A stretch of DNA of 64,000 bases from Lasioglossum baleicum. Its lineage: Eukaryota; Arthropoda; Insecta; Hymenoptera; Halictidae. The stretch is from the NCBI RefSeq assembly GCF_051020765.1, contig NW_027469582.1, positions 1-64,000 on the forward strand, given 5' to 3'. Positions 23,401 to 36,411 of this stretch are shown piece after piece. The notes beneath the pieces are model-generated. The model saw only the letters and a program-made list of their open reading frames with translations. It was not told the origin of the DNA and searched no databases. The first letter of the stretch is position 1. Each line of letters begins with the position of its first letter. The position numbers were made by a program, and so were the translations under genes.

Positions 23401-26400
23401 CGCACGTGTTTTTACTCGACTAGCCTGCGGGATGCATCCTCTCGCACGTGTTTTTACTCGAATAGCCTGCGGGATGCATCCTCTCGCACGTGTTTTTACT
23501 CGACTAGCCTGCGGGATGCATCCTCTCGCACGTGTTTTTACTCGACTAGCCTGCTGGAAGCATCCTCTCGCACGTGTTTTTACTCGACTAGCCTGCGGGA
23601 TGCATCCTCTCGCACGTGTTTTTACTCGAATAGCCTGCGGGATGCATCCTCTCGCACGTGTTTTTACTCGACTAGCCTGCGGGATGCATCCTCTCGCACG
23701 TGTTTTTACTCGACTAGCCTGCGGGAAGCATCCTCTCGCACGTGTTTTTACTCGACTAGCCTGCGGGATGCATCCTCTCGCACGTGTTTTTGCTCGACTA
23801 GCCTGCGGGATGCATCCTCTCGCACGTGTTTTTACTCGACTAGCCTGCGGGATGCAGCCTCTCGCACGTGTTTTTACTCGACTAGCCTGCGGGAAGCATC
23901 CTCTCGCACGTGTTTTTACTCGACTAGCCTGCGGGACGCATCCTCTCGCACGTGTTTTTACTCGACTAGCCTGCGGGATGCATCCTCTCGCACGTGTTTT
24001 TGCTCGACTAGCCTGCGGGATGCATCCTCTCGCACGTGTTTTTGCTCGACTAGCCTGCGGGATGCATCCTCTCGCACGTGTTTTTGCTCGACTAGCCTGC
24101 GGGATGCATCCTCTCGCACGTGTTTTTACTCGACTAGCCTGCGGGATGCATCCTCTCGCACGTGTTTTTACTCGACTAGCCTGCGGGATGCATCCTCTCG
24201 CACGTGTTTTTACTCGACTAGCCTGCGGGAAGCATCCTCTCGCACGTGTTTTTACTCGACTAGCCTGCGGGAAGCATCCTCTCGCACGTGTTTTTACTCG
24301 ACTAGCCTGCGGGATGCATCCTCTCGCACGTGTTTTTGCTCGACTAGCCTGCGGGATGCATCCGCTCGCACGTGTTTTTGCTCGACTAGCCTGCGGGATG
24401 CATCCTCTCGCACGTGTTTTTACTCGACTAGCCTGCGGGATGCATCCTCTCGCACGTGTTTTTACTCGACTAGCCTGCGGGAAGCATCCTCTCGCACGTG
24501 TTTTTACTCGACTAGCCTGCGGGAAGCATCCTCTCGCACGTGTTTTTACTCGACTAGCCTGCGGGATGTATCCTCTCGCACGTGTTTTTGCTCGACTAGC
24601 CTGCGGGATGCATCCTCTCGCACGTGTTTTTGCTCGACTAGCCTGCGGGAAGCATCCTCTCGCACGTGTTTTTACTCGACTAGCCTGCGGGATGCATCCT
24701 CTCGCACGTGTTTTTACTCGACTAGCCTGCGGGATGCATCCTCTCGCACGTGTTTTTACTCGACTAGCCTGCGGGAAGCATCCTCTCGCACGTGTTTTTA
24801 CTCGACTAGCCTGCGGGAAGCATCCTCTCGCACGTGTTTTTACTCGACTAGCCTGCGGGATGCATCCTCTCGCACGTGTTTTTGCTCGACTAGCCTGCGG
24901 GATGCATCCTCTCGCACGTGTTTTTGCTCGACTAGCCATGCGCATCCCAAAAAACCTGCGCATGCGCATCCCACAAAACCTGCGCATGCGCATCCCACAA
25001 GACCTGCGCATACGCATCCCACAAAACCTCGCACGTGTTTTTACTCGACTAGCCGGCGGGATGCATCCTCTCGCACGTGTTTTTACTGGACTAGCCTGCG
25101 GGATGCATCCTCTCGCACGTGTTTTTACTCGACTAGCCTGCGGGATGCATCCTCTCGCACGTGTTTTTGCTCGACTAGCCATGCGCATCCCAAAAAACCT
25201 GCATATGCGCATCCCAAAAAACCTGCGCATGCGCATCCCACAAAACCTGCGCATGCGCATTCCACAAAACCTCGCACGTGTTTTTACTCGACTAGCCTGC
25301 GGGAAGCATCCTCTCGCACGTGTTTTTACTCGACTAGCCTGCGGGATGCATCCTCCCGCACGTGTTTTTACTCGACTAGCCTGCGGGATGCATCCTCTCG
25401 CACGTGTTTTTACTGGACTAGCCTGCGGGATGCATCCTCTCGCACGTGTTTTTACTCGACTAGCCTGCGGGATGCATCCTCTCGCACGTGTTTTTACTCG
25501 AATAGCCTGCGGGATGCATCCTCTCGCACGTGTTTTTACTCGACTAGCCTGCGGGATGCATCCTCTCGCACGTGTTTTTACTCGACTAGCCTGCTGGAAG
25601 CATCCTCTCGCACGTGTTTTTACTCGACTAGCCTGCGGGATGCATCCTCTCGCACGTGTTTTTACTCGAATAGCCTGCGGGATGCATCCTCTCGCACGTG
25701 TTTTTACTCGACTAGCCTGCGGGATGCATTCTCTCGCACGTGTTTTTACTCGACTAGCCTGCTGGAAGCATCCTCTCGCACGTGTTTTTACTCGACTAGC
25801 CTGCGGGAAGCATCCTCTTGCACGTGTTTTTACTCGACTAGCCTGCGGGATGCATCCTCTCGCACGTGTTTTTGCTCGACTAGCCTGCGGGATGCATCCT
25901 CTCGCACGTGTTTTTACTCGACTAGCCTGCGGGATGCATCCTCTCGCACGTGTTTTTACTCGACTAGCCTGCGGGAAGCATCCTCTCGCACGTGTTTTTA
26001 CTCGACTAGCCTGCGGGAAGCATCCTCTCGCACGTGTTTTTACTCGACTAGCCTGCGGGATGCATCCTCTCGCACGTGTTTTTGCTCGACTAGCCTGCGG
26101 GATGCATCCTCTCGCACGTGTTTTTGCTCGACTAGCCTGCGGGATGCATCCTCTCGCACGTGTTTTTGCTCGACTAGCCTGCGGGATGCATCCTCTCGCA
26201 CGTGTTTTTACTCGACTAGCCTGCGGGAAGCATCCTCTCGCACGTGTTTTTACTCGACTAGCCTGCGGGAAGCATCCTCTCGCACGTGTTTTTACTCGAC
26301 TAGCCTGCGGGATGTATCCTCTCGCACGTGTTTTTACTCAACTAGCCTGCGGGATGCATCCTCTCGCACGTGTTTTTACTCGACTAGCCTGCGGGATGCA

Positions 26401-29400
26401 TCCTCTCGCACGTGTTTTTACTCGACTAGCCTGCGGAATGCATCCTCTCGCACGTGTTTTTACTCGACTAGCCTGCGGGAAGCATCCTCTCGCACGTGTT
26501 TTTGCTCGACTAGCCTGCGGGATGCATCCTCTCGCACGTGTTTTTGCTCGACTAGCCTGCGGGATGCATCCTCTCGCACGTGTTTTTACACGACTAGCCT
26601 GCGGGATGCATCCTCTCGCACGTGTTTTTACTCGACTAGCCTGCGGGAAGCATCCTCTCGCACGTGTTTTTACTCGACTAGCCTGCGGGAAGCATCCTCT
26701 CGCACGTGTTTTTACTCGACTAGCCTGCGGGATGCATCCTCTCGCACATGTTTTTGCTCGACTAGCCTGCGGGATGCATCCTCTCGCACGTCTTTTTACT
26801 CGACTAGCCTGCGGGATGCATCCTCTCGCACGTGTTTTTACTCGACTAGCCTGCGGGATGCATCCTCTCGCACGTGTTTTTACTCGACTAGCCTGCGGGA
26901 AGCATCCTCTCGCACGTGTTTTTACTCGACTAGCCTGCGGGAAGCATCCTCTCGCACGTGTTTTTACTCGACTAGCCTGCGGGAAGCATCCTCTCGCACG
27001 TGTTTTTACTCGACTAGCCTGCGGGAAGCATCCTCTCGCACGTGTTTTTACTCGACTAGCCTGCGGGATGCATCCTCTCGCACGTGTTTTTGCTCGACTA
27101 GCCTGCGGGATGCATCCTCTCGCACGTGTTTTTGCTCGACTAGCCATGCGCATCCCAAAAAACCTGCGCATGCGCATCCCACAAAACCTGCGCATGCGCA
27201 TCCCACAAAACCTGCGCATACGCATCCCACAAAACCTCGCACGTGTTTTTACTCGACTAGCCGGCGGGATGCATCCTCTCGCACGTGTTTTTACTGGACT
27301 AGCCTGCGGGATGCATCCTCTTGCACGTGTTTTTACTCGACTAGCCTGCGGGATGCATCCTCTCGCACGTGTTTTTGCTCGACTAGCCATGCGCATCCCA
27401 AAAAACCTGCATATGCGCATCCCAAAAAACCTGCGCATGCGCATCCCACAAAACCTCGCACGTGTTTTTACTCGACTAGCCTGCGGGAAGCATCCTCTCG
27501 CACGTGTTTTTACTCGACTAGCCTGCGGGAAGCATCCTCTTGCACGTGTTTTTACTCGACTAGCCTGCGGGATGCATCCTCTCGCACATGTTTTTGCTCG
27601 ACTAGCCTGCGGGATGCATCCTCTCGCACGTCTTTTTACTCGACTAGCCTGCGGGATGCATCCTCTCGCACGTGTTTTTACTCGACTAGCCTGCGGGATG
27701 CATCCTCCCGCACGTGTTTTTACTCGACTAGCCTGCGGGATGCATCCTCTCGCACGTGTTTTTACTGGACTAGCCTGCGGGATGCATCCTCTCGCACGTG
27801 TTTTTACTCGACCAGCCTGCGGGATGCACCCTCTCGCACGTGTTTTTACTCGACTAGCCTGCGGGATGCATCCTCTCGCATGTGTTTTTGCTCGACTAGC
27901 CTGCGGGATGCATCCTCTCGCACGTGTTTTTGCTCGACTAGCCTGCGGGATGCATCCTCTCGCACGTGTTTTTACTCGACTAGCCTGCGGGATGCATCCT
28001 CTCGCACGTGTTTTTACTCGACTAGCCTGCGGGAAGCATCCTCTCGCACGTGTTTTTACTCGACTAGCCTGCGGGATGCATCCTCTCGCACGTGTTTTTA
28101 CTCGACTAGCCTGCGGGATGCACCCTCTCGCACGTGTTTTTACTCGACTAGCCTGCGGGATGCATCCTCTCGCACGTGTTTTTACTCGACTAGCCTGCGG
28201 GATGCATCCTCTCGCACGTGTTTTTATTCGACTAGCCTGCGGGATGCATCCTCACGCACGTGTTTAACTCGACTAGCCTGCAGGATGCATCCTCTCGCAC
28301 GTGTTTTTACTCGACTAGCCTGCGGGATGCATCCTCCCGCACGTGTTTTTACTCGACTAGCCTGCGGGATGCATCCTCTCGCACGTGTTTTTACTGGACT
28401 AGCCTGCGGGAAGCATCCTCTCGCACGTGTTTTTACTCGACTAGCCTGCGGGAAGCATCCTCTCGCACGTGTTTTTACTCGACTAGCCTGCGGGATGCAT
28501 CCTCTCGCACGTGTTTTTACTCGACTAGCCTGCGGGATGCATCCTCTCGCACGTGTTTTTACTCGACTAGCCTGCGGGATGCATCCTCTCGCACGTGTTT
28601 TTACTCGAATAGCCTGCGGGATGCATCCTCTCGCACGTGTTTTTACTCGACTAGCCTGCGGGATGCATCCTCTCGCACGTGTTTTTACTCGACTAGCCTG
28701 CTGGAAGCATCCTCTCGCACGTGTTTTTACTCGACTAGCCTGCGGGATGCATCCTCTCGCACATGTTTTTGCTCGACTAGCCTGCGGGATGCATCCTCTC
28801 GCACGTCTTTTTACTCGACTAGCCTGCGGGATGCATCCTCTAGCACGTGTTTTTACTCGACTAGCCTGCGGGATGCATCCTCCCGCACGTGTTTTTACTC
28901 GACTAGCCTGCGGGAAGCATCCTCTCGCACGTGTTTTTACTCGACTAGCCTGCGGGATGCATCCTCCCGCACGTGTTTTTACTCGACTAGCCTGCGGGAT
29001 GCATCCTCTCGCACGTGTTTTTACTGGACTAGCCTGCGGGAAGCATCCTCTCGCACGTGTTTTTACTCGACTAGCCTGCGGGATGCATCCTCTCGCACGT
29101 GTTTTTGCTCGACTAGCCTGCGGGATGCATCCTCTCGCACGTGTTTTTGCTCGACTAGCCATGCGCATCCCAAAAAACCTGCGCATGCGCATCCCACAAA
29201 ACCTGCGCATGCGCATCCCACAAGACCTGCGCATACGCATCCCACAAAACCTCGCACGTGTTTTTACTCGACTAGCCGGCGGGATGCATCCTCTCGCACG
29301 TGTTTTTACTGGACTAGCCTGCGGGATGCATCCTCTCGCACGTGTTTTTACTCGACTAGCCTGCGGGATGCATCCTCTCGCACGTGTTTTTGCTCGACTA

Positions 29401-32400
29401 GCCATGCGCATCCCAAAAAACCTGCATATGCGCATCCCAAAAAACCTGCGCATGCGCATCCCACAAAACCTGCGCATGCGCATCCCACAAAACCTCGCAC
29501 GTGTTTTTACTCGACTAGCCTGCGGGAAGCATCCTCTCGCACGTGTTTTTACTCGACTAGCCTGCGGGATGCATCCTCCCGCACGTGTTTTTACTCGACT
29601 AGCCTGCGGGATGCATCCTCTCGCACGTGTTTTTACTGGACTAGCCTGCGGGATGCATCCTCTCGCACGTGTTTTTACTCGACTAGCCTGCGGGATGCAT
29701 CCTCTCGCACGTGTTTTTACTCGAATAGCCTGCGGGATGCATCCTCTCGCACGTGTTTTTACTCGACTAGCCTGCGGGATGCATCCTCTCGCACGTGTTT
29801 TTACTCGACTAGCCTGCTGGAAGCATCCTCTCGCACGTGTTTTTACTCGACTAGCCTGCGGGATGCATCCTCTCGCACGTGTTTTTACTCGAATAGCCTG
29901 CGGGATGCATCCTCTCGCACGTGTTTTTACTCGACTAGCCTGCGGGATGCATTCTCTCGCACGTGTTTTTACTCGACTAGCCTGCTGGAAGCATCCTCTC
30001 GCACGTGTTTTTACTCGACTAGCCTGCGGGAAGCATCCTCTTGCACGTGTTTTTACTCGACTAGCCTGCGGGATGCATCCTCTCGCACGTGTTTTTGCTC
30101 GACTAGCCTGCGGGATGCATCCTCTCGCACGTGTTTTTACTCGACTAGCCTGCGGGATGCATCCTCTCGCACGTGTTTTTACTCGACTAGCCTGCGGGAA
30201 GCATCCTCTCGCACGTGTTTTTACTCGACTAGCCTGCGGGAAGCATCCTCTCGCACGTGTTTTTACTCGACTAGCCTGCGGGATGCATCCTCTCGCACGT
30301 GTTTTTGCTCGACTAGCCTGCGGGATGCATCCTCTCGCACGTGTTTTTGCTCGACTAGCCTGCGGGATGCATCCTCTCGCACGTGTTTTTGCTCGACTAG
30401 CCTGCGGGATGCATCCTCTCGCACGTGTTTTTACTCGACTAGCCTGCGGGAAGCATCCTCTCGCACGTGTTTTTACTCGACTAGCCTGCGGGAAGCATCC
30501 TCTCGCACGTGTTTTTACTCGACTAGCCTGCGGGATGTATCCTCTCGCACGTGTTTTTACTCAACTAGCCTGCGGGATGCATCCTCTCGCACGTGTTTTT
30601 ACTCGACTAGCCTGCGGGATGCATCCTCTCGCACGTGTTTTTACTCGACTAGCCTGCGGAATGCATCCTCTCGCACGTGTTTTTACTCGACTAGCCTGCG
30701 GGAAGCATCCTCTCGCACGTGTTTTTACTCGACTAGCCTGCGGGATGCATCCTCTCGCACGTGTTTTTGCTCGACTAGCCTGCGGGATGCATCCTCTCGC
30801 ACGTGTTTTTGCTCGACTAGCCTGCGGGATGCATCCTCTCGCACGTGTTTTTACTCGACTAGCCTGCGGGATGCATCCTCTCGCACGTGTTTTTACTCGA
30901 CTAGCCTGCGGGAAGCATCCTCTCGCACGTGTTTTTACTCGACTAGCCTGCGGGAAGCATCCTCTCGCACGTGTTTTTACTCGACTAGCCTGCGGGATAT
31001 ATCCTCTCGCACGTGTTTTTGCTCGACTAGCCTGCGGGATGCATCCTCTCGCACGTGTTTTTGCTCGACTAGCCTGCGGGAAGCATCCTCTCGCACGTGT
31101 TTTTACTCGACTAGCCTGCGGGATGCATCATCTCGCACGTGTTTTTACTCGACTAGCCTGCGGGATGCATCCTCTCGCACGTGTTTTTACTCGACTAGCC
31201 TGCGGGAAGCATCCTCTCGCTCGTGTTTTTACTCGACTAGCCTGCGGGAAGCATCCTCTCGCACGTGTTTTTACTCGACTAGCCTGCGGGATGCATCCTC
31301 TCGCACGTGTTTTTGCTCGACTAGCCTGCGGGATGCATCCTCTCGCACGTGTTTTTGCTCGACTAGCCATGCGCATCCCAAAAAACCTGCGCATGCGCAT
31401 CCCACAAAACCTGCGCATGCGCATCCCACAAAACCTGCGCATACGCATCCCACAAAACCTCGCACGTGTTTTTACTCGACTAGCCGGCGGGATGCATCCT
31501 CTCGCACGTGTTTTTACTGGACTAGCCTGCGGGATGCATCCTCTCGCACGTGTTTTTACTCGACTAGCCTGCGGGATGCATCCTCTCGCACGTGTTTTTG
31601 CTCGACTAGCCATGCGCATCCCAAAAAACCTGCATATGCGCATCCCAAAAAACCTGCGCATGCGCATCCCACAAAACCTGCGCATGCGCATCCCACAAAA
31701 CCTCGCACGTGTTTTTACTCGACTAGCCTGCGGGAAGCATCCTCTCGCACGTGTTTTTACTCGACTAGCCTGCGGGAAGCATCCTCTTGCACGTGTTTTT
31801 ACTCGACTAGCCTGCGGGATGCATCCTCTCGCACATGTTTTTGCTCGACTAGCCTGCGGGATGCATCCTCTCGCACGTCTTTTTACTCGACTAGCCTGCG
31901 GGATGCATCCTCTCGCACGTGTTTTTGCTCGACTAGCCTGCGGGATGCATCCTCTCGCACGGGTTTTTGCTCGACTAGCCTGCGGGAAGCATCCTCTCGC
32001 ACGTGTTTTTACTCGACTAGCCTGCGGGATGTATCCTCTCGCACGTGTTTTTACTCAACTAGCCTGCGGGATGCATCCTCTCGCACGTGTTTTTACTCGA
32101 CTAGCCTGCGGGATGCATCCTCTCGCACGTGTTTTTACTCGACTAGCCTGCGGGATGCATCCTCTCGCACGTGTTTTTACTCGACTAGCCTGCGGGAAGC
32201 ATCCTCTCGCACGTGTTTTTACTCGACTAGCCTGCGGGAAGCATCCTCTCGCACGTGTTTTTACTCGACTAGCCTGCGGGATGCATCCTCTCGCACGTGT
32301 TTTTGCTCGACTAGCCTGCGGGATGCATCCTCTCGCACGTGTTTTTGCTCGACTAGCCTGCGGGATGCATCCTCTCGCACGTGTTTTTACTCGACTAGCC

Positions 32401-33029
32401 TGCGGGATGCATCCTCTCGCACGTGTTTTTACTCGACTAGCCTGCGGGAAGCATCCTCTCGCACGTGTTTTTACTCGACTAGCCTGCGGGAAGCATCCTC
32501 TCGCACGTGTTTTTACTCGACTAGCCTGCGGGAAGCATCCTCTCGCACGTGTTTTTACTCGACTAGCCTGCGGGAAGCATCCTCTCGCACGTGTTTTTAC
32601 TCGACTAGCCTGCGGGATGCATCCTCTCGCACGTGTTTTTGCTCGACTAGCCTGCGGGATGCATCCTCTCGCACGTGTTTTTGCTCGACTAGCCATGCGC
32701 ATCCCAAAAAACCTGCGCATGCGCATCCCACAAAACCTGCGCATGCGCATCCCACAAAACCTGCGCATACGCATCCCACAAAACCTCGCACGTGTTTTTA
32801 CTCGACTAGCCGGCGGGATGCATCCTCTCGCACGTGTTTTTACTGGACTAGCCTGCGGGATGCATCCTCTCGCACGTGTTTTTACTCGACTAGCCTGCGG
32901 GATGCATCCTCTCGCACGTGTTTTTGCTCGACTAGCCATGCGCATCCCAAAAAACCTGCATATGCGCATCCCAAAAAACCTGCGCATGCGCATCCCACAA
33001 AACCTGCGCATGCGCATCCCACAAAACCT
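20473..33029 (+). repeat. Satellite domain 3: paired B-cluster module
   Basis: B clusters come in pairs about 240 bp apart: 20473-20565 with 20717-20759, 24938-25028 with 25181-25271, 27146-27236 with 27389-27456, 29161-29251 with 29404-29495, 31369-31460 with 31612-31703, and 32695-32786 with 32938-33029. In each pair the first cluster ends with CATACGCATCCC. Then come an A unit with CCGGCGGG (one copy AACCGGCGGG at 20587), an A unit with TACTGGACTAG, two further A units, and a second cluster whose first junction reads CCTGCATATGCGC. The interval 20,760-24,937 is A only. It holds several closely spaced CTGCAGG marker units (about 21,415, 22,045, 22,757 and 23,259). Confidence 0.9.
24800..31700 (+). 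repeat. 4,223-bp offset higher-order duplication
   Basis: About 24,800-27,400 matches about 29,020-31,700 at an offset of 4,223 bp. Shared rare markers are the CACAAGACC B unit (24938 and 29161 clusters), GATGCATTCTCTCG (25728 and 29951), CTGCGGAATGC (26431 and 30654) and the second B pair (27146 and 31369). The copies differ by single substitutions, by gain or loss of whole A units near 26,500-26,600, and by one B unit in the cluster at 27389 (three against four). Confidence 0.85.
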
Positions 33030-36000
33030 CGCACGTGTTTTTACTCGACTAGCCTGCGGGAAGCATCCTCTCGCACGTGTTTTTACTCGACTAGCCTGCG
33101 GGAAGCATCCTCTTGCACGTGTTTTTACTCGACTAGCCTGCGGGATGCATCCTCTCGCACATGTTTTTGCTCGACTAGCCTGCGGGATGCATCCTCTCGC
33201 ACGTCTTTTTACTCGACTAGCCTGCGGGATGCATCCTCTCGCACGTGTTTTTACTCGACTAGCCTGCGGGATGCATCCTCCCGCACGTGTTTTTACTCGA
33301 CTAGCCTGCGGGATGCATCCTCTCGCACGTGTTTTTACTGGACTAGCCTGCGGGATGCATCCTCTCGCACGTGTTTTTACTCGACTAGCCTGCGGGATGC
33401 ACCCTCTCGCACGTGTTTTTACTCGACTAGCCTGCGGGATGCATCCTCTCGCATGTGTTTTTGCTCGACTAGCCTGCGGGATGCATCCTCTCGCACGTGT
33501 TTTTGCTCGACTAGCCTGCGGGATGCATCCTCTCGCACGTGTTTTTACTCGACTAGCCTGCGGGATGCATCCTCTCGCACGTGTTTTTACTCGACTAGCC
33601 TGCGGGAAGCATCCTCTCGCACGTGTTTTTACTCGACTAGCCTGCGGGATGCATCCTCTCGCACGTGTTTTTACTCGACTAGCCTGCGGGATGCACCCTC
33701 TCGCACGTGTTTTTACTCGACTAGCCTGCGGGATGCATCCTCTCGCACGTGTTTTTACTCGACTAGCCTGAGGGATGCATCCTCTCGCACGTGTTTTTAT
33801 TCGACTAGCCTGCGGGATGCATCCTCACGCACGTGTTTAACTCGACTAGCCTGCAGGATGCATCCTCTCGCACGTGTTTTTACTCGACTAGCCTGCGGGA
33901 TGCATCCTCCCGCACGTGTTTTTACTCGACTAGCCTGCGGGATGCATCCTCTCGCACGTGTTTTTACTGGACTAACCTGCGGGAAGCATCCTCTCGCACG
34001 TGTTTTTACTCGACTAGCCTGCGGGAAGCATCCTCTCGCACGTGTTTTTACTCGACTAGCCTGCGGGATGCATCCTCTCGCACGTGTTTTTACTCGACTA
34101 GCCTGCGGGATGCATCCTCTCGCACGTGTTTTTACTCGACTAGCCTGCGGGATGCATCCTCTCGCACGTGTTTTTACTCGAATAGCCTGCGGGATGCATC
34201 CTCTCGCACGTGTTTTTACTCGACTAGCCTGCGGGATGCATCCTCTCGCACGTGTTTTTACTCGACTAGCCTGCTGGAAGCATCCTCTCGCACGTGTTTT
34301 TACTCGACTAGCCTGCGGCAATGCATCCTCTCGCACATGTTTTTGCTCGACTAGCCTGCGGGATGCATCCTCTCGCACGTCTTTTTACTCGACTAGCCTG
34401 CGGGATGCATCCTCTAGCACGTGTTTTTACTCGACTAGCCTGCGGGATGCATCCTCCCGCACGTGTTTTTACTCGACTAGCCTGCGGGAAGCATCCTCTC
34501 GCACGTGTTTTTACTCGACTAGCCTGCGGGATGCATCCTCTCGCACGTGTTTTTACTCGACTAGCCTGCGGGATGCATCCTCTCGCACGTGTTTTTACTC
34601 GACTAGCCTGCGGGAAGCATCCTCTTGCACGTGTTTTTACTCGACTAGCCTGCGGGATGCATCCTCTCGCACATGTTTTTGCTCGACTAGCCTGCGGGAT
34701 GCATCCTCTCGCACGTCTTTTTACTCGACTAGCCTGCGGGATGCATCCTCTCGCACGTGTTTTTACTCGACTAGCCTGCGGGATGCATCCTCCCGCACGT
34801 GTTTTTACTCGACTAGCCTGCGGGATGCATCCTCTCGCACGTGTTTTTACTGGACTAGCCTGCGGGATGCATCCTCTCGCACGTGTTTTTACTCGACCAG
34901 CCTGCGGGATGCACCCTCTCGCACGTGTTTTTACTCGACTAGCCTGCGGGATGCATCCTCTCGCATGTGTTTTTATTCGACTAGCCTGCGGGATGCATCC
35001 TCTCGCACGTGTTTTTACTCGACTAGCCTGCGGGATGCATCCTCTAGCACGTGTTTTTGCTCGACTAGCCTGCGGGATGCATCCTCTCGCACGTGTTTTT
35101 GCTCGACTAGCCTGCGGATGCATCCTCTCGCACGTGTTTTACTCGACTAGCCTGCGGGATGCATCCTCTCGCACGTGTTTTTACTCGACTAGCCTGCGGG
35201 AAGCATCCTCTCGCACGTGTTTTTACTCGACTAGCCTGCGGGATGCATCCTCTCGCACGTGTTTTTACTCGACTAGCCTGCGGGATGCACCCTCTCGCAC
35301 GTGTTTTTATTCGACTAGCCTGCGGGATGCATCCTCATGCACGTGTTTAACTCGACTAGCCTGCAGGATGCATCCTCTCGCACGTGTTTTTACTCGACTA
35401 GCCTGCGGGATGCATCCTCCCGCACGTGTTTTTACTCGACTAGCCTGCGGGATGCATCCTCTCGCACGTGTTTTTACTCGACAAGCCTGCGGGATGCATC
35501 CTCTCGCACGTGTTTTTACTCGACTAGCCTGCAGGATGCATCCTCTCGCACGTGTTTTTACTCGAATAGCCTGCGGGATGCATCCTCTCGCACGTGTTTT
35601 TACTCGACTAGCCTGCGGGATGCATCCTCTCGCACGTGTTTTTACACGACTAGCCTGCTGGAAGAATCCTCTCGCACGTGTTTTTACTCGACTAGCCTGC
35701 GGGAAGCATCCTCTTGCACGTGTTTTTACTCGACTAGCCTGCGGGATGCATCCTCTCGCACGTGTTTTTGCTCGACTAGCCTGCGGGATGCATCCTCTCG
35801 CACGTGTTTTTACTCGACTAGCCTGCGGGATGCATCCTCTCGCACGTGTTTTTACTCGACTAGCCTGCGGGAAGCATCCTCTTGCACGTGTTTTTACTCG
35901 ACTAGCCTGCGGGATGCATCCTCTCGCACGTGTTTTTGCTCGACTAGCCTGCGGGATGCATCCTCTCGCACGTGTTTTTGCTCGACTAGCCTGCGGGATG

Positions 36001-36411
36001 CATCCTCTCGCACGTCTTTTTACTCGACTAGCCTGCGGGATGCATCCTCTCGCACGTGTTTTTGCTCGACTAGCCTGCGGGATGCATCCTCTCGCACGTG
36101 TTTTTACTCGACTAGCCTGTGGGATGCATCCTCTCGCACGTGTTTTTGCTCGACTAGCCTGCGGGATGCATCCTCTCGCACGTGTTTTTGCTCGACTAGC
36201 CTGCGGGATGCATCCTCCCGCACGTGTTTTTACTCGACTAGCCTGCGGGATGCATCCTCTCGCACGTGTTTTTACTGGACTAGCCTGCGGGATGCATCCT
36301 CTCGCACGTGTTTTTACTCGACCAGCCTGCGGGATGCACCCTCTCGCACGTGTTTTTACTCGACTAGCCTGCGGGATGCATCCTCTCGCATGTGTTTTTA
36401 CTCGACTAGCC
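33030..36411 (+). repeat. Satellite domain 4: pure unit A
   Basis: About 3.4 kb without a B cluster. It contains CTGCAGG marker units near 33,851 and 35,361. A small irregularity at 34,313-34,325 (GCCTGCGGCAATGC) and one at 35,113-35,122 (CTGCGGATGC, one G short) shift the frame. The variant GTCTTTTTACTCG and the pair TCTAGCACG plus CTCGCACATG recur here. Nothing else is visible. Confidence 0.85.

Noticed and set aside
23239..33771. Very long open frame (3,510 codons) as a candidate repeat-protein gene
   Set aside because: It is a translation of the satellite, with equally long open frames in another plus frame and on the minus strand. There is no unique sequence, promoter or splice context, and frame switches occur at short units.
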